A stretch of 64,000 bases of DNA, taken from assembly GCF_042186555.1 (NCBI RefSeq), contig NC_133328.1:336654539-336718538 (forward strand), given 5' to 3'. Shown here piece after piece: positions 11,018-21,261 of the stretch (within the stretch, counting starts at the first letter, position 1; every line of letters begins with the position of its first letter). Both the position numbers and the translations under genes were made by a program. Under the pieces are notes generated by a model that made no database searches, was not told where the DNA came from, and saw only the letters and a list, made by a program, of their open reading frames with translations. The stretch is from Aquarana catesbeiana. Taxonomy: Eukaryota; Chordata; Amphibia; Anura; Ranidae.

Positions 11018-11030
11018 AAAAAAGTTGGTT
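11018..11030 (+). repeat. Target-site duplication of L1, 3' copy
   Basis: aaaaaagttggtt follows directly on, and merges with, the poly(A). After it the left Harbinger arm resumes (actcaagaatgtgtgg), matching the right arm. Confidence 0.9.
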
Positions 11031-11336
11031 ACTCAAGAATGTGTGGATTATTGTCTCAACGCTACAACACTTTTGGGGTGATGTAATTGCTGTTTTATGC
11101 AAACATGGGGGTTATTTCCTAAGGGCAAATACACTTTGCACTACAAGTGCAGTTTCAGTGCAGTTGCAAGTGCACTTGTAGTGAAATGTGTTTTTGCATT
11201 TATGAAGTACCAGCCAACAGTGTTTTTTTATAAGGTACCCAATCACGACATTTTCTGCACTCAACACATTTCTGTCAGGGTCAGCTAAAACAAACACAAG
11301 CAGTAAATGTCCACAAAGAATTTCTTTTGATTGTTT

Positions 11337-11342
11337 TTTATT
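11337..11342 (-). promoter_or_regulatory. Poly(A) signal of left transposase gene
   Basis: AATAAA on the minus strand, about 12 bp beyond the transposase stop at 11354. Confidence 0.5.
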
Positions 11343-11353
11343 TGAAAAAGGTT

Positions 11354-13527
11354 TCACAGATTGTCTGGCATATTGATAGCCCCCCTACCCGCAAAGAACT
11401 CCAGGTATCGTAACCGGACATCACGGACATTCAGGGAGGGCAAGCCAGGACGGCCACTTTCAATCGCCGTCAGTGTTGATGGATTTGGGATTCCGGCCTC
11501 AGGCCCAACTGAGCCAGCATAGTTGGCTGAATGTTTTCTTAAAAAATTATGGAGAACACAGCAGGCAAGTATTATATGGTTCAGTTTATACTCCACCATA
11601 TGGATGGGTGTCAGAAATAATCGGAACCGGCTGGCCAGGATTCCAAATGTGTTCTCCACCACTCTTCGGGCTCTGGCCAGCCGGTAATTAAAAACCCTCT
11701 GTTCCGGGGTGAGGGTCCTCATCGTGAATGCCCGCATCAGGTGGTCCCCCCGCGCAAACGCTTCATCAGCAACGAACACAAATGGGAGACCTTCAACATT
11801 GTCCTCTGGAGGTGGCAAGTCCAAGCTGCCATTCTGGAGACGCCTGTAGAACCCCGTCTGGGCGATGACTCCACCATCGGACATCCGGCCATTCTTCCCC
11901 ACGTCCACATAGAGGAACTCGTAATTAGCCGACACCACCGCCAACATCACTATACTATTAAACCCCTTGTAATTATAATAGTACGACCCCGAGTTGGGTG
12001 GTGGGACGATGTGGACTTGTTTCCCATCAATTGCCCCTCCGCAGTTAGGAAAGTCCCACCGCTGGGCAAAGTGGGAGGCCACAGTCTGCCATTCCTGTGG
12101 CGTTGAAGGAAACTGTTGAGGAAAAAACAATAAACATTACTATTTTTTCACAGAAACATGGCAAGCAGATTAGACACAAACATTATGGGGCAACATCCAG
12201 ATAGCATTTATTAAGGGGAATTTAAAAACAACAAAGTATAAGGTACACCTATTCCCCCTCCCCCCTCTCATGGGCCATTTCTAACATTATAGGGGGGGGA
12301 ACTCTTGGACAGGTAACCCTCTTCACTTCATTGAGAGATGAATGCCTAAATAATGGGTATTACTTGGAACAGCCCCTCCTTAGTTACACTATTGGCAGAC
12401 CACTGGACAGGTAAGAAGTGTCTGAATACAAAGATATAAATACACACTGTACACATTTGAGGACATTTGAACATTCTGATATGACCTATCAAGATAATAA
12501 TAGGATCCCAAAACTTTAAACAGTACCATTGGAAAGTATACAGGCAGGCCCTTGCACTACATGCTTTGGGGAATTCATCCATAAATCTGACCAGTAAAGA
12601 GATGGGTATAGTGTGTATGGGTTTGGCAAAGTCAGCAGATAGATGATTGAGGATAGAGAATTGTGATCAGCTGACTTAGCAGTTGGGGGGAGGGAGGGTT
12701 ACCAAAAATTTGGGGACACCACAAAAAAAAGCCTCTGGCACTCTGCCTGAATTTAAATCAAAAATAACATTTCCAAACATTTTAGGGGGTTTTTGAGGTA
12801 AAGCACTACTATAGAGCTGATAAAATACATTGTTAAGTGACTACATGAGGTGAATATAGGGCAGGAGACACCATGCTGGGGAGGTTATTGAAGGGCAAAT
12901 ATGTATGAAGGACATAAAATAATAATTACATAAAAATCCAGCATGCATGAGAACAAAGGGGACATTCACAGCATATTACAATCATGGTAATTAGGGAATG
13001 AGGAAAGAAATACAAGATATTAGCAAACATTCAATACAATAAAATGTGATATTAAAGGATAAAAATCTTACCTTCATATACTCCTTCTGCAGGACCTGGA
13101 TGATGGCAGAACAGGTCTCTGGGATGATGATCCCCAGAGCCTGGGGGGAGATGCCTGTCGAGAACTTCAAGTCCTGCAGACTTCTCCCTGTGGCCAAATA
13201 CCGCAAGGTAGCGACCAACCTCTGCTCCGGAGTGATGGCTTGCCTCATGCAGGTATCCTGCCTGCTGATATAGGGGGTCAGCGAAGCCAACAAACGGTGA
13301 AACACGGGGTCCGTCATCCTGAGAAAGTTCCTGAAATCATCAGGATTATTCTCACGGATCTCACGGAGCAAAGGCATATGACAGAACTGGTCACGCTGAA
13401 GCAACCAATTCTTGGTCCATGAACTCCTCCCCACCCTGTTCATGGACTGGACTTGTGTCAAGGTCAGGACCCCAACAACAAGCCCCCGCACAGCACGGAC
13501 TCTACGAGGAGTACGTATACGAAACAT
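11354..13527 (-). CDS. PIF/Harbinger DDE transposase, left copy, apparently intact (2 exons)
   Basis: This endonuclease/transposase acts on the terminal repeats. The gene joins 13527-13072 (exon 1, 152 codons, ending at donor gtaag) and 12112-11354 (exon 2, acceptor cctcaacag) by a phase-0 intron, giving about 404 aa, within the usual Harbinger range. The N-terminal half has a helix-turn-helix-like part (ITPEQRLVATLRYLATGRSL, about 98-117). The DDE_Tnp_4 core shows D181 in GGAIDGKQVHI, D222 in LYVDVGKNGRMSDGG, FVADEAFARGD, and E305 in ARRVVENTFGILASRF. No stop or frameshift is seen. The start ATG 13527 is preferred because the right copy keeps the same ATG. Activity is inferred only. Confidence 0.88.
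12113..13071 (-). other. Transposase intron, left copy
   Basis: A 959-nt intron with canonical GT and AG, matching the right-copy intron (14941-15919). Part of it reappears as a duplicated block in the right copy at about 17294-17480. No gene seen inside. Confidence 0.7.
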
Positions 13528-13871
13528 GGCTAGAAAACGGTCGGCTGCTCAGAACGAAGTAACAGAACGCACTGAAGAACAGCAAGGCCTGTGAAGAGCG
13601 ACCTGAAAAACAGCAACGAGCAGGCAAGATCACACAGAAAACTCTGATACGAACTGACTGCACGCACTGAAGAGCAGATACAAACCCACAAGCACAAACT
13701 GAACGGCAGAAAACGATCTGAAAGCCACGAGTCTGAAAAAGCGCGAATCATCTCTCACCAAACTTTTACTAACACGAGATTAGCAAAAGGAGCCCAAAGG
13801 GTGCCGCGCTTGGTTCTGAACCGGCCTTTTCTAGTCTCGTCGTACGTGGTGTACATGACCGCGTGGTTGTC

Positions 13872-14132
13872 GATCGGAAATTCCGACAACTTTGTGCGAC
13901 CGTGTGTAGGCAAAACAAGTTTGAGCCAACATCCGTCGGAAAAAATCCTAGGATTTTGTTGTCGGAATGTCTGAACAAAGTCCGACCGTGTGTACGCCCT
14001 ACTATAGGGCGTACACACGGTCAGACTTTGTTCGGACATTCCGACAACAAAATCCTAGGATTTTTTCCGACGGATGTTGGCTCAAACTTGTTTTGCCTAC
14101 ACACGGTCGCACAAAGTTGTCGGAATTTCTGA
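13872..14132. repeat. Head-to-head Harbinger terminal repeats forming the palindrome centre
   Basis: Both copies begin TAGGGCGTACACACGGTC and face away from a 3-bp CTA spacer (14002-14004). Each terminal region contains further subterminal copies of the CACACGGTC and CCGACAAC words and an internal dyad (aatcctaggatt). These are the expected transposase-binding regions. Confidence 0.85.
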
Positions 14133-14483
14133 ACGCCAACCACGCGGTCACGTACACCACGTACGACGAGACTAGAAAAGGCTGGTTCAGAACCAAGCGC
14201 GGCACCCTTTGGGCTCCTTTTGCTAATCTCGTGTTAGTAAAAGTTTGGTGAGAGACGATTCGCGCTTTTTCAGACTCGTGGCTTTCAGATTGTTTTCTGC
14301 CGTTCAGTTTGTGCTTGTGGGTTTGTATCTGCTCTTCAGTGCGTGCAGCAAGTTCCGCGTGACTTTAATTAGTCATTGTATTCTTGTTCGTTCGTTACTG
14401 TTTTTCAGGTCGCTCTTCACAGGCCTTGCTGTTCTTCAGTGCGTTCTGTTACTTCGTTCTGAGCAGCCGACCGTTTTCTAGCC

Positions 14484-16678
14484 ATGTTGCGTATGCGTAC
14501 TCCTCGTAGAGTTCGTGCTGTGCGGGGGGCTTGGTGTTGAGGTCCTGACCTTGACACAAGTCCAGTCCATGAACAGGGTGGGGAGGCGTTCATGGACCAA
14601 GAATTGGTTGCTTCAGCGTGACCAGTTCTCTCATATGCCTTTGCTCCGTGAGATCCGTGAGAATAATCCTGATGATTTCAGGAACTTTCTCAGGATGACG
14701 GACCCCGTGTTTCACCGTTTGTTGGCTTCGCTGACCCCCTATATCAGCAGGCAGGATACCTGCATGAGGCAAGCCATCACTCCGGAGCAGAGGCTCGTCG
14801 CTACCCTGCGGTATTTGGCAACAGGGAGAAGTCTGCAGGACTTGAAGTTCTCGACAGGCATCTCCCCCCAGGCTCTGGGGATCATTATCTCAGAGACCTG
14901 TTCTGCCATCATACAGGTCCTGCAGAAGGAGTATATGAAGGTAAGATTTTTATCCTTTTATATCACATTTTATTGTATTGAATGTTTGATAATATATTGT
15001 ATTTCTTTCCTCATTCCCTAATTATCATGATTGTAATATGCTGTGAATGTCCCCTTTGTTCTCATGCTTGCTGGATTTTTATGTAATTATTATTTTAGGT
15101 CCTTCATACATATTTGCCCTTCAATAACCTCCCCAGTAAGGTGTCTCCTGGCCCTATATTCACCTTATGTAGTCACTTAACAATGTATTTTTTCTGCTCC
15201 ATAGTAGTGCTTTACCCCAAAAACCCCCTAAAATGTTTGGAAATGTTATTTTTGCTTTAAATTCAGGCAGAGTGCCAGAGGCTTTTTTTTTTGTGGTGTC
15301 CCCAAATATTTTTTAGTAACCCTCCCTCCCCCAACTGCTAAGTCAGCTGATCCCAATTCTCTATCCTCAATCATCTATCTGCTGACTTTGCCAAACCCAT
15401 ACACACTATACCCATCTCTTTTGTGCTCTGATTTATGGATGAATTCCCCAAAGCATGTAGTGCAAGGGCCTGCCTGTATACTTTCCAATGGTACTGTTTA
15501 AAGTTTTGGGATCCTATTATTATCTTGATAGGTAATAGCAGAATGTCCAAATGTCCTCAAATGTGTACAGTGTGTATTTCTATCTTTGTATTCTGACACT
15601 TCTTACCTGTCCAGTGGGCTGCCAATTGTGTAACTAAGGAGGGGCTGTTCCAAGTAATACCCATTATTTAGGCATTCATCTCTCAATGAAGTGAAGAGGG
15701 TTACCTGTCCAAGATTTCCACTCACCCCCTATAATGTTAGAAATGGCCCATGAGAGGGGGGAGGGGGAGGGGGAATATGATAGGTGTACCTTATACTTTG
15801 GCGTTGTTAAATTCCCCTTAATAAATGCTATCTGGAGGTTGCCCCATAATGTTTGTGTCTAATCTGCTTGCCATGTTTCAGAGTAAAAATAGTAATGTTT
15901 ATTGTTTTTTCCTCAACAGTTTCCTTCAACGCCACAGGAATGGCAGACTGTGGCCTCCCACTTTGCCGAGCGGTGGGACTTTCCTAACTGCGGCGGGGCA
16001 ATTGATGGGAGACACGTCCACATCATCCCACCACCCAACTCGGGGTCGTACTATTATAATTACAAGGGGTTCAATAGTATAGTGATGTTGGCGGTGGTGT
16101 CAGCTAATTACGACTTCTTGTATGTGGATGTGGGGAAGAATGGCCGGATGTCCGATGGTGGAGTCATCGCCCAGACGGAGTTCTACAGGCGTCTCCAGAA
16201 TGGCAGCTTGGACTTGCCAGCTCCAGAGGACAATGTGGAAGGACTCCCATTTGTGTTCATTGCTGATGAAGCGTTTGCGCGGGGGGACCACCTGATGCGG
16301 CCATTCCCAATGAGGACCCTCACCCCGGAACAGAGGGTTTTTAATTACCGGCTGGCCAGAGCCCAAAGAGTGGTGGAGAACACATTTGGAATCCTGGCCA
16401 GCCGGTTCCGCCTATTTATGACACCCATCCATATGGCGGAGTATAAACTGAACCATATTATACTTGCGTGCTGTGTTCTCCATAACTTTTTAAGGAAACA
16501 TTCGGCCAACTATGCTGGCTCAGTTGGGCCTGAGGCCAGAATGATACATCAAACCACACTGACGGCGCTTGAAAGTGGCCGTCCTGGCTTGCCCTCCCTG
16601 AGTGCCCGTGATGTCCGGTTACGCTACCTGGAGTTCTTTGCGGGTAGGGGGGCTATCAATATGCCAGACAATCTGTGA
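14484..16678 (+). pseudogene. PIF/Harbinger DDE transposase, right copy, frameshifted in exon 1
   Basis: Exons are 14484-14940 and 15920-16678 with the same phase-0 intron as the left copy. Exon 1 is 457 nt against 456 in the left copy. An extra G in a G-run near 14524-14529 shifts the frame 14-15 codons after the ATG and yields an early tga. Beyond it the frame is fully open. Exon 2 retains GGAIDGRHVHI, LYVDVGKNGRMSDGG, FIADEAFARGD and RVVENTFGILASRF, so the DDE core is preserved. A downstream initiation cannot be excluded (an M in VQSMNRVGRRSW). Confidence 0.85.
14941..15919 (+). other. Transposase intron, right copy
   Basis: A 979-nt intron bounded by gtaagatt and cctcaacag. About 187 bp from its distal half (about 15502-15688) is duplicated at about 17294-17480. 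Confidence 0.75.
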
Positions 16679-17222
16679 AGCCTTTTTATAATTGAAAAAA
16701 AAAAAAAAAGAAATTCTTTGTGGACATTTACTGCTTGTGTTTGTTTTAGCTGACCCTGACAGAAACGTGTTGAGTCCAGAAAATGTCGTGATTGTGTAAC
16801 CTTATTATACAAAGCACTGTTGGCTGTTATTTACTAAATGCAAAAACACATTTCACTACAAGTGCACTTGCAACTGCACTGAAACTGCACTTGTAGTGCA
16901 AAGAGGATTTGCCCTTAGGAAATAACCCCCATTTTTGCAGAAAACAGCAATTACATCACCCCAAAAGTGTTGTAGTGTTGAGACAATAATCCACACATTC
17001 TTGAGTAACCAACTTTTTTATACCTTCACAATCACATGTGCATTTACCAAAGGTTTTTAAAACAAACCAACATGTTTGTTGTATAACAATTTTTGGAGTA
17101 GCATTATCAAAAATCGAAATGTCCATTTAAGATAAAACAGGCCTGTGTAAAACCAACAAGAAAGACAAAAAACTTGAACTTACAAAGTTTACATTAGGTA
17201 AAACCTGAAGGCTATATCAGAC
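16679..17222 (+). other. Transposase 3' flank (right copy)
   Basis: It begins with an A-run (about 16695-16710) and contains a short inverted repeat (cactacaagtgcac / gtgcacttgtagtg type, about 16855-16900) also present in the left copy (about 11137-11185). It holds the intact pre-insertion site of the left-copy L1 (about 17007-17022). No gene seen. Confidence 0.7.
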
Positions 17223-17553
17223 ATCAGTATTTAGGAACTGGGTTTGATATATATAGCGTTCAGATGGGGGGAAATCACCCCTGGAAAAGCCAAAGTTTTG
17301 GGATCCTATTATTATCTTGATAGGTAATAGCAGAATGTCCAAATGTCCTCAAATGTGTACAGTGTGTATTTCTATCTTTGTATTCTGACACTTCTGACCT
17401 GTCCAGTGGGCTGCCAATAGTGTAACTAAGGAGGGGCTGTTCCAAGTAATACCCATTATTTAGGCATTCATCTCTCAATATTCTCAGTATTTAGGAACTG
17501 GGTTTGATATAGCGTTCAGATGGGGGGAAATCACCCCTTGAAAAGCCAAATTT
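17223..17553 (+). repeat. Duplicated intron block flanked by direct repeats (right copy only)
   Basis: A ~70-bp segment (tcagtatttaggaactgggt...gaaaagccaaa) occurs twice, at about 17224-17293 and 17484-17551. Between the copies is a ~187-bp near-copy of the element's own transposase intron (about 15502-15688), in the same orientation. The left copy has a single version of the 70-bp segment and no intron block. The total gain is about 255 bp. Confidence 0.85.
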
Positions 17554-17760
17554 GGAAGATGCACACCAATTTACGAATGTCAACATGTGCTAGCTGCCAT
17601 CAGGGGGGATCAAGGGACGTGTTTTGGGGGAGCAAGCCCTTCCTCACCGCTACTTTATAATTGAGGAAGGGGTTGCACCCCCAAAACGCGTCCAATGATC
17701 TCCCGTGATGGCAGATAGCACATGTTGGCACACTGTGTGCATCCTCCAAATTTGGCTTTT
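17541..17760. repeat. ~220-bp imperfect hairpin between converging Harbinger genes (right copy)
   Basis: This is the counterpart of 4149-4367, with the same aaaagccaaatttgg/ccaaatttggctttt ends and internal pairings. It lies just beyond the Myb stop at 17823. Confidence 0.75.
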
Positions 17761-17822
17761 CAAAACATTGCAAAAATATTTAAAAGATTGGACCACAATC
17801 CAAAAAGTGATTTTGTGGTGTT

Positions 17823-19122
17823 TTAAATTCGCCCCAAAACATCAATGATGTTATTATTTTTTTTAATCACATCATTGATTTTTTGCTGTATGTTTTGCAG
17901 TTCTACATTACACCCCATGATCTCCCCGATCAGGATCTGGGCACTTTCTGATGTGAAAGGATCTGGATCACGATCACCTAAAAAGAGAGAAACAAAACAA
18001 AAACAGGTATCAAAAATCTGCCGGCATCCATCTCTTACCTGAGTCTGTGGTCGCAGACACTCACTGGTTGTGGTGCCAATTTCCACCACATCTACTTCTT
18101 CCTCCTGCTCTTCTTGGGTTGGGGGTATTTCACCTTCTTCCATAGGTGCGGGGTCTGTGGTCTCCTCGGATGAGGGGTGTCCTCCGAGTCTTTTATCCCC
18201 TATGTAAAACAAAAATGGTATAATTAGCACACAGATATTTGATGGCAAAACTATAAATAGGAAACATTGCTTGGAAGTGGGGTACAATTGTCAATTTTAG
18301 CCGAGTTCCAAGATGTCTTTTTTTTATTGGCCTTTGTCAAGCTGCAATACTTTACCTGTTTAGTACAAGCTTCACAGATGGAGACCCCCCTATAGTATAC
18401 AATGGAGCACCTGTGTGGCCCCCCTAATAAAAATGGTGTTCTGGGGTCCCACACTAGTGCTCCAGTGTCCAGATGTGAAAACAGCTGCTTAGTGTCCTCT
18501 CCTTACACAGAATCTAGTTTGCATTTCTTTCTAGTAACAAACCCATCTACACAAACAAATATTTGGCATCCAAGTAGGCCCAAAAAAAATGTGGGAAAAT
18601 GCATATGGCCTAAACAATGGCGTTTTAGAGGCCGAAAGAAAAATGTTTGATACGAACGAATAATGGGCCCATGAACATTAAAGTTGCCCTTTTAAAAGTT
18701 AAGAAAAGCATATGGAGCAGCACGAACGGAATAAAGACAGAAAGAATAGGAACACAGCACAACTACTTACTTTTTTGCAGCACTCTCCGGATCTTTCGGT
18801 ACTGCTCTGGCTCTCTTAACTTCAGGTCCGACCACCTCTTCCTGAGCTGATCTTTCGATCGTCGTACCCCGAAATTCTTGTGAAGACTTTTGTCCACTTT
18901 CGGCATGATCTTGGCCTTTCTGATGTTGGGGTTGGGGTAAGGCCCATACTTTCCGTCATAGTCAGACTTCTTCATGATGTCGACCATCTCCAACATCTCC
19001 CCAAAGGACATATTTGTGGCCTTATATCTTCTCCTTCTGGATCGGGACGTGTCCGGATCCGGGCTTTCTTCCTCCTCCTCCTCATTCCTGCAATTATCAC
19101 GCACCTGCTGTGACTCCGCCAT
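17823..19122 (-). CDS. Myb/SANT-like protein of right Harbinger copy, intact (3 exons)
   Basis: Exons are 19122-18771 (donor gtaagt), 18199-18065 (acceptor acatag, donor gtgagt) and 17977-17823 (acceptor tttttag). Both introns are phase 1 and the joined frame is open, about 213 aa. The N-terminus is acidic (EEEEEESPDPD), then comes a basic SRSRRRRYK patch, then a Myb/SANT-like DNA-binding module (about residues 40-115; MSFGEMLEMVDIMKKSDYDG, SKDQLRKRWSDLKLREPEQY). Exon 2 is acidic and Pro-rich. Exon 3 is helical with heptad character (IGEIMGCNVELQNIQQKIND), possibly for dimerisation. The start at 19122 is the first ATG. In studied Harbingers the Myb-like partner binds terminal repeats and helps import the transposase. 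It is divergent from MADF and convergent with the transposase gene. Confidence 0.82.
18200..18770 (-). other. Intron 1 of right Myb-like gene
   Basis: 571 nt, GT-AG. It carries a 54-bp segment (about 18585-18640) absent from the left copy. No internal gene seen. Confidence 0.65.
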
Positions 19123-19298
19123 GTGCTCTTCTCCCACTGCGCCGAACGAAAAGGGGTGGGGAATAGACTAGAAAGAACATCAGGGGCGGGCGGAGTTACA
19201 CACATGCACAGTGTGTATAAAGCGTAACACACGTGCGTATTACGTACGATCTGTGAACGGAGGAAGGAGCATTGGACGCGACGATCGCAAGAACGAAG
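19123..19298. promoter_or_regulatory. Divergent promoter region between Myb and MADF genes (right copy)
   Basis: It separates the Myb ATG (19122, -) from the MADF first exon, whose splice donor (gaaggtaag) is near 19298. TATAAA lies at 19216-19221 for the plus direction, followed by cacgtg- and tacgta-containing sequence. The whole interval is kept in the left arm. Confidence 0.55.
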
Positions 19299-19412
19299 GT
19301 AAGAGACAAACTTGTGCCTATACTGCTTCTACATTGAGGCCTATATTGTAACAAGATTAGGAGAGTTTTGTCTGACATTAGGCTTTGTCTTGTGTTGTGT
19401 CTTGCAGTGAAC

Positions 19413-20434
19413 ATGGATATGCTACTGAAAGACAATGACTTCATGTCAGTATTTGTAGATATGTTAAGGGAGCTGCCCTGTCTGTGGGAGATTAACCACC
19501 CCCATTACAAGAACCAAGCAAAGAGGAAGGCAGCACTGGAGCAATTGTGTAGCAGGTGTTCCCCATGGCAGACATCACATATTTGAAGATCCTAATTGGT
19601 GGCCTGAGGAGCACATATCTAAGGGAGCGCAAGAAAGTCCTGGATTCGCAGAGATCCGGAGCAGCAGATGACATCTATGTCCCCAGGATGTTGTACTACA
19701 ACAGGCTGCATTTTCTGGCAGTCCAGACTGAACCCATTTCATCACTCTCCAGTCTTCCTTCCACGCTTCCTTCCCCCCCGGCTGAGGCTTCTGATGCCCA
19801 ACCTGGGCCTTTCAGGCAACATGTGGAGGAGCCCAGATTGAGCCAGGTATAGCATTCCTCTAAATATTGCTGGTTGTCCAATCAATGATGTTAACTAGAT
19901 GTTAGTTGGGAGTACTAATTTAGGATTGTGATTGATGAAGCAAAAACTAAAACCATGTCCCTTTTTCATACACAGGGAAGTCGCAGCCAGGAGGTGGCCG
20001 GGCCGAGCCGGCTGGCTGATCTGCAGGTCCCTCCACCCCCCCTGAAAAGAGAAAGTGGCAGTAGGAGGAGTGCCCTAGAGGAGGCTACCAGAGGACTCTT
20101 TTGGAGGGCTACAGAGGTCCTGGGAGCATCACACACCGTGGAGGAGGACATTGCTGCCGTCATTGCATACAAAATGCAGAGGATGGAGGAGGGCCAACAA
20201 GTCATGTGTGAGTCCCTCATATTGGAGGCTCTTAACAAAGGTATGAGGGCCCAAATTACAGCTCAGACACACCTTTGCGATGGTCCTCCTCCTCCTCCTG
20301 CAGGTCCTCCTCCTCCTCCTTCTTCTCCTCCAGGTCCTCCCAGTCCTCCTCCAGGTCCTACTCCTCCTCCTGCCACATCTCCAACAGCACAGCCACAGCC
20401 GGGAAGGAAGCGTGGAAGGAAGACCAGAAAGTGA
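19413..20434 (+). pseudogene. MADF-like protein of right Harbinger copy, 10-bp deletion in exon 1
   Basis: Exon 1 coding 19413-19846 (after acceptor cttgcag, before donor gtatag) joins exon 2 19976-20434 (acceptor catacacag), phase 0. The MADF-like module begins FMSVFVDMLRELPCLWE and HPHYKNQAKRKAALEQL. A 10-bp loss near 19547, between aattg repeats present in the left copy, shifts the frame; the second frame then runs ADITYLKILIGGLRSTYLRE, RSGAADDIYVPRMLYYN to the exon end. Exon 2 gives a helical part (LEEATRGLFWRATEVLGA), a Pro-rich tract (PPPPPAGPPPPPSSPPG) and a basic end (GRKRGRKTRK) that may be a nuclear signal. MADF proteins accompany some PIF-like transposases; a Myb plus a MADF gene in one element is less usual. 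Confidence 0.75.
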
Positions 20435-20442
20435 GGACCCTG

Positions 20443-20676
20443 GATCCAGTCTGGTCGGCCAAAAAATGCAGCCTCTTGTGGTACCAAAGCCTGGGGACAC
20501 AGATGTCATCTGCTGCTATCCGGATCTCTGAGAATTCTGGACCAGACTGAACTCCCTTACATATGGACTCCTCAGGCCACCAATTTTGATGTTCAAGAAT
20601 TGATGTCTGCCGTGGGGGTCCCAGCCTTCGCTAATTTCTCATGTTGATCCAGTGTTGCCTTCCTCTTTGTTTGGTT
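20443..20676 (-). repeat. Diverged antisense copy of MADF exon 1 in the MADF 3'UTR
   Basis: Starting nine bases after the MADF stop, the plus strand resembles the reverse complement of MADF exon 1 (19513-19737). For example tcctggggac-type, atgtcatctgctgct, ccggatctctg, gatgtctgccgtgggggtc and ttgccttcctctttg are shared with the left arm's plus-strand version (2200-2440). I judge roughly three quarters of positions match. The segment is followed by AATAAA at 20687-20692. Confidence 0.85.
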
Positions 20677-20686
20677 ATGATCCCTT

Positions 20687-20692
20687 AATAAA
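20687..20692 (+). promoter_or_regulatory. Poly(A) signal of MADF gene
   Basis: AATAAA directly after the antisense exon copy, about 250 bp beyond the stop codon at 20434. Confidence 0.5.
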
Positions 20693-21260
20693 GGATTTTT
20701 GTTTTGAATTATACTCTCCTATGTGTTTTACTTCAAAAATGACAGTTTGTTTGTGAGGATTCAGGTACATTTCAAATATACAATGTGAAATGAACAAGGG
20801 ACCCCAACAACAAACAATCTCCTGGAGATTAAATAATAAAAGATATCAATGGTGCTGGGGTAACTTGACACACAAAACACACACAAAAATATTCTGGAGT
20901 AAAAATAAAAATAACATTGAACAAAGATCAGCCTTTGAAAAAATACAAACATTAAATAAAAAAAAATAAAGGCTTAAAATCCCCAAAAAAATTAAATAAA
21001 AAAAAAATTATGTCAGATGTGACAACTAATAACAATATATTCAGGGAATACCAATAAAAAAACAAAAATAAAACTTTGTGAGAAGTGTGTGTGAATATGA
21101 GCAGCAAAACTACTTAATTCTTGTCACATTATAAAGAAGAAGAGAGTGCGCTGTATTAAACCATTTTTAACATTGCAGCATGACAAAAGTGCTGTATCCA
21201 TTGCGAATGCTAAGTTTACCAGAACGAGCTGTTCCGTCTTGGAATTTCTTCTGAGCATGC
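20693..21260. other. A-rich non-coding interior near Harbinger 3' end
   Basis: AT-rich with many A-runs (20930-21010, 21050-21075). No supported gene or repeat besides homopolymers. Confidence 0.5.
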
Positions 21261-21261
21261 G

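Larger units (their letters stand above)
4642..11023 (+). mobile_element. Full-length L1-like LINE inserted in left Harbinger copy
   Basis: The element has a 5'UTR of about 137 bp, ORF1 (4779-5828), a 797-bp inter-ORF region, ORF2 (6626-10505), a 3'UTR of about 500 bp with AATAAA near 11000, and a poly(A) tail (11012-11023), all flanked by a 13-bp target duplication. It is essentially full length, unlike most 5'-truncated LINE copies, but both ORFs are broken. ORF1 has two in-frame stops. ORF2 has three frameshifts and two stops. Insertion is downstream of TTTT/AA on the bottom strand, as expected of target-primed reverse transcription. Confidence 0.93.
2171..14001 (-). mobile_element. Left copy of a three-gene PIF/Harbinger transposon (interrupted)
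   Basis: This is the reverse-complement partner of the right copy. Reading from its terminus near 14001 toward lower coordinates it has the terminal repeat, transposase (exons 13527-13072 and 12112-11354), the converging Myb/SANT gene (2809-4085, plus strand), a shared promoter region and the MADF gene (2526-2171, minus strand). It is truncated at 2171 by a gypsy LTR and interrupted at 4642-11030 by an L1 plus its target duplication. Removing the L1 leaves 5,442 bp, against 5,754 bp for the matching right arm. A 255-bp duplication in the right arm and a 54-bp intron difference explain nearly all of the gap. The transposase frame is intact; the Myb gene is frameshifted. Confidence 0.85.
2171..19758. 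repeat. Giant inverted repeat (palindrome) centred near 14003
   Basis: The arms 2171-14001 (minus the nested L1) and 14005-19758 are reverse complements along their length: both transposase exons, intron, 3' region, hairpin, Myb exons, divergent promoter and MADF exon 1 all match. Divergence is small (scattered substitutions and short indels). The spacer between the arms is three bases (14002-14004, CTA). Confidence 0.93.

Noticed and set aside
13755..14251. Mirror-image ORFs across the palindrome centre (MSEQSLTVCTPYSRAYT-like)
   Set aside because: They cover terminal repeats of the transposon and exist in both orientations because of the inverted repeat.
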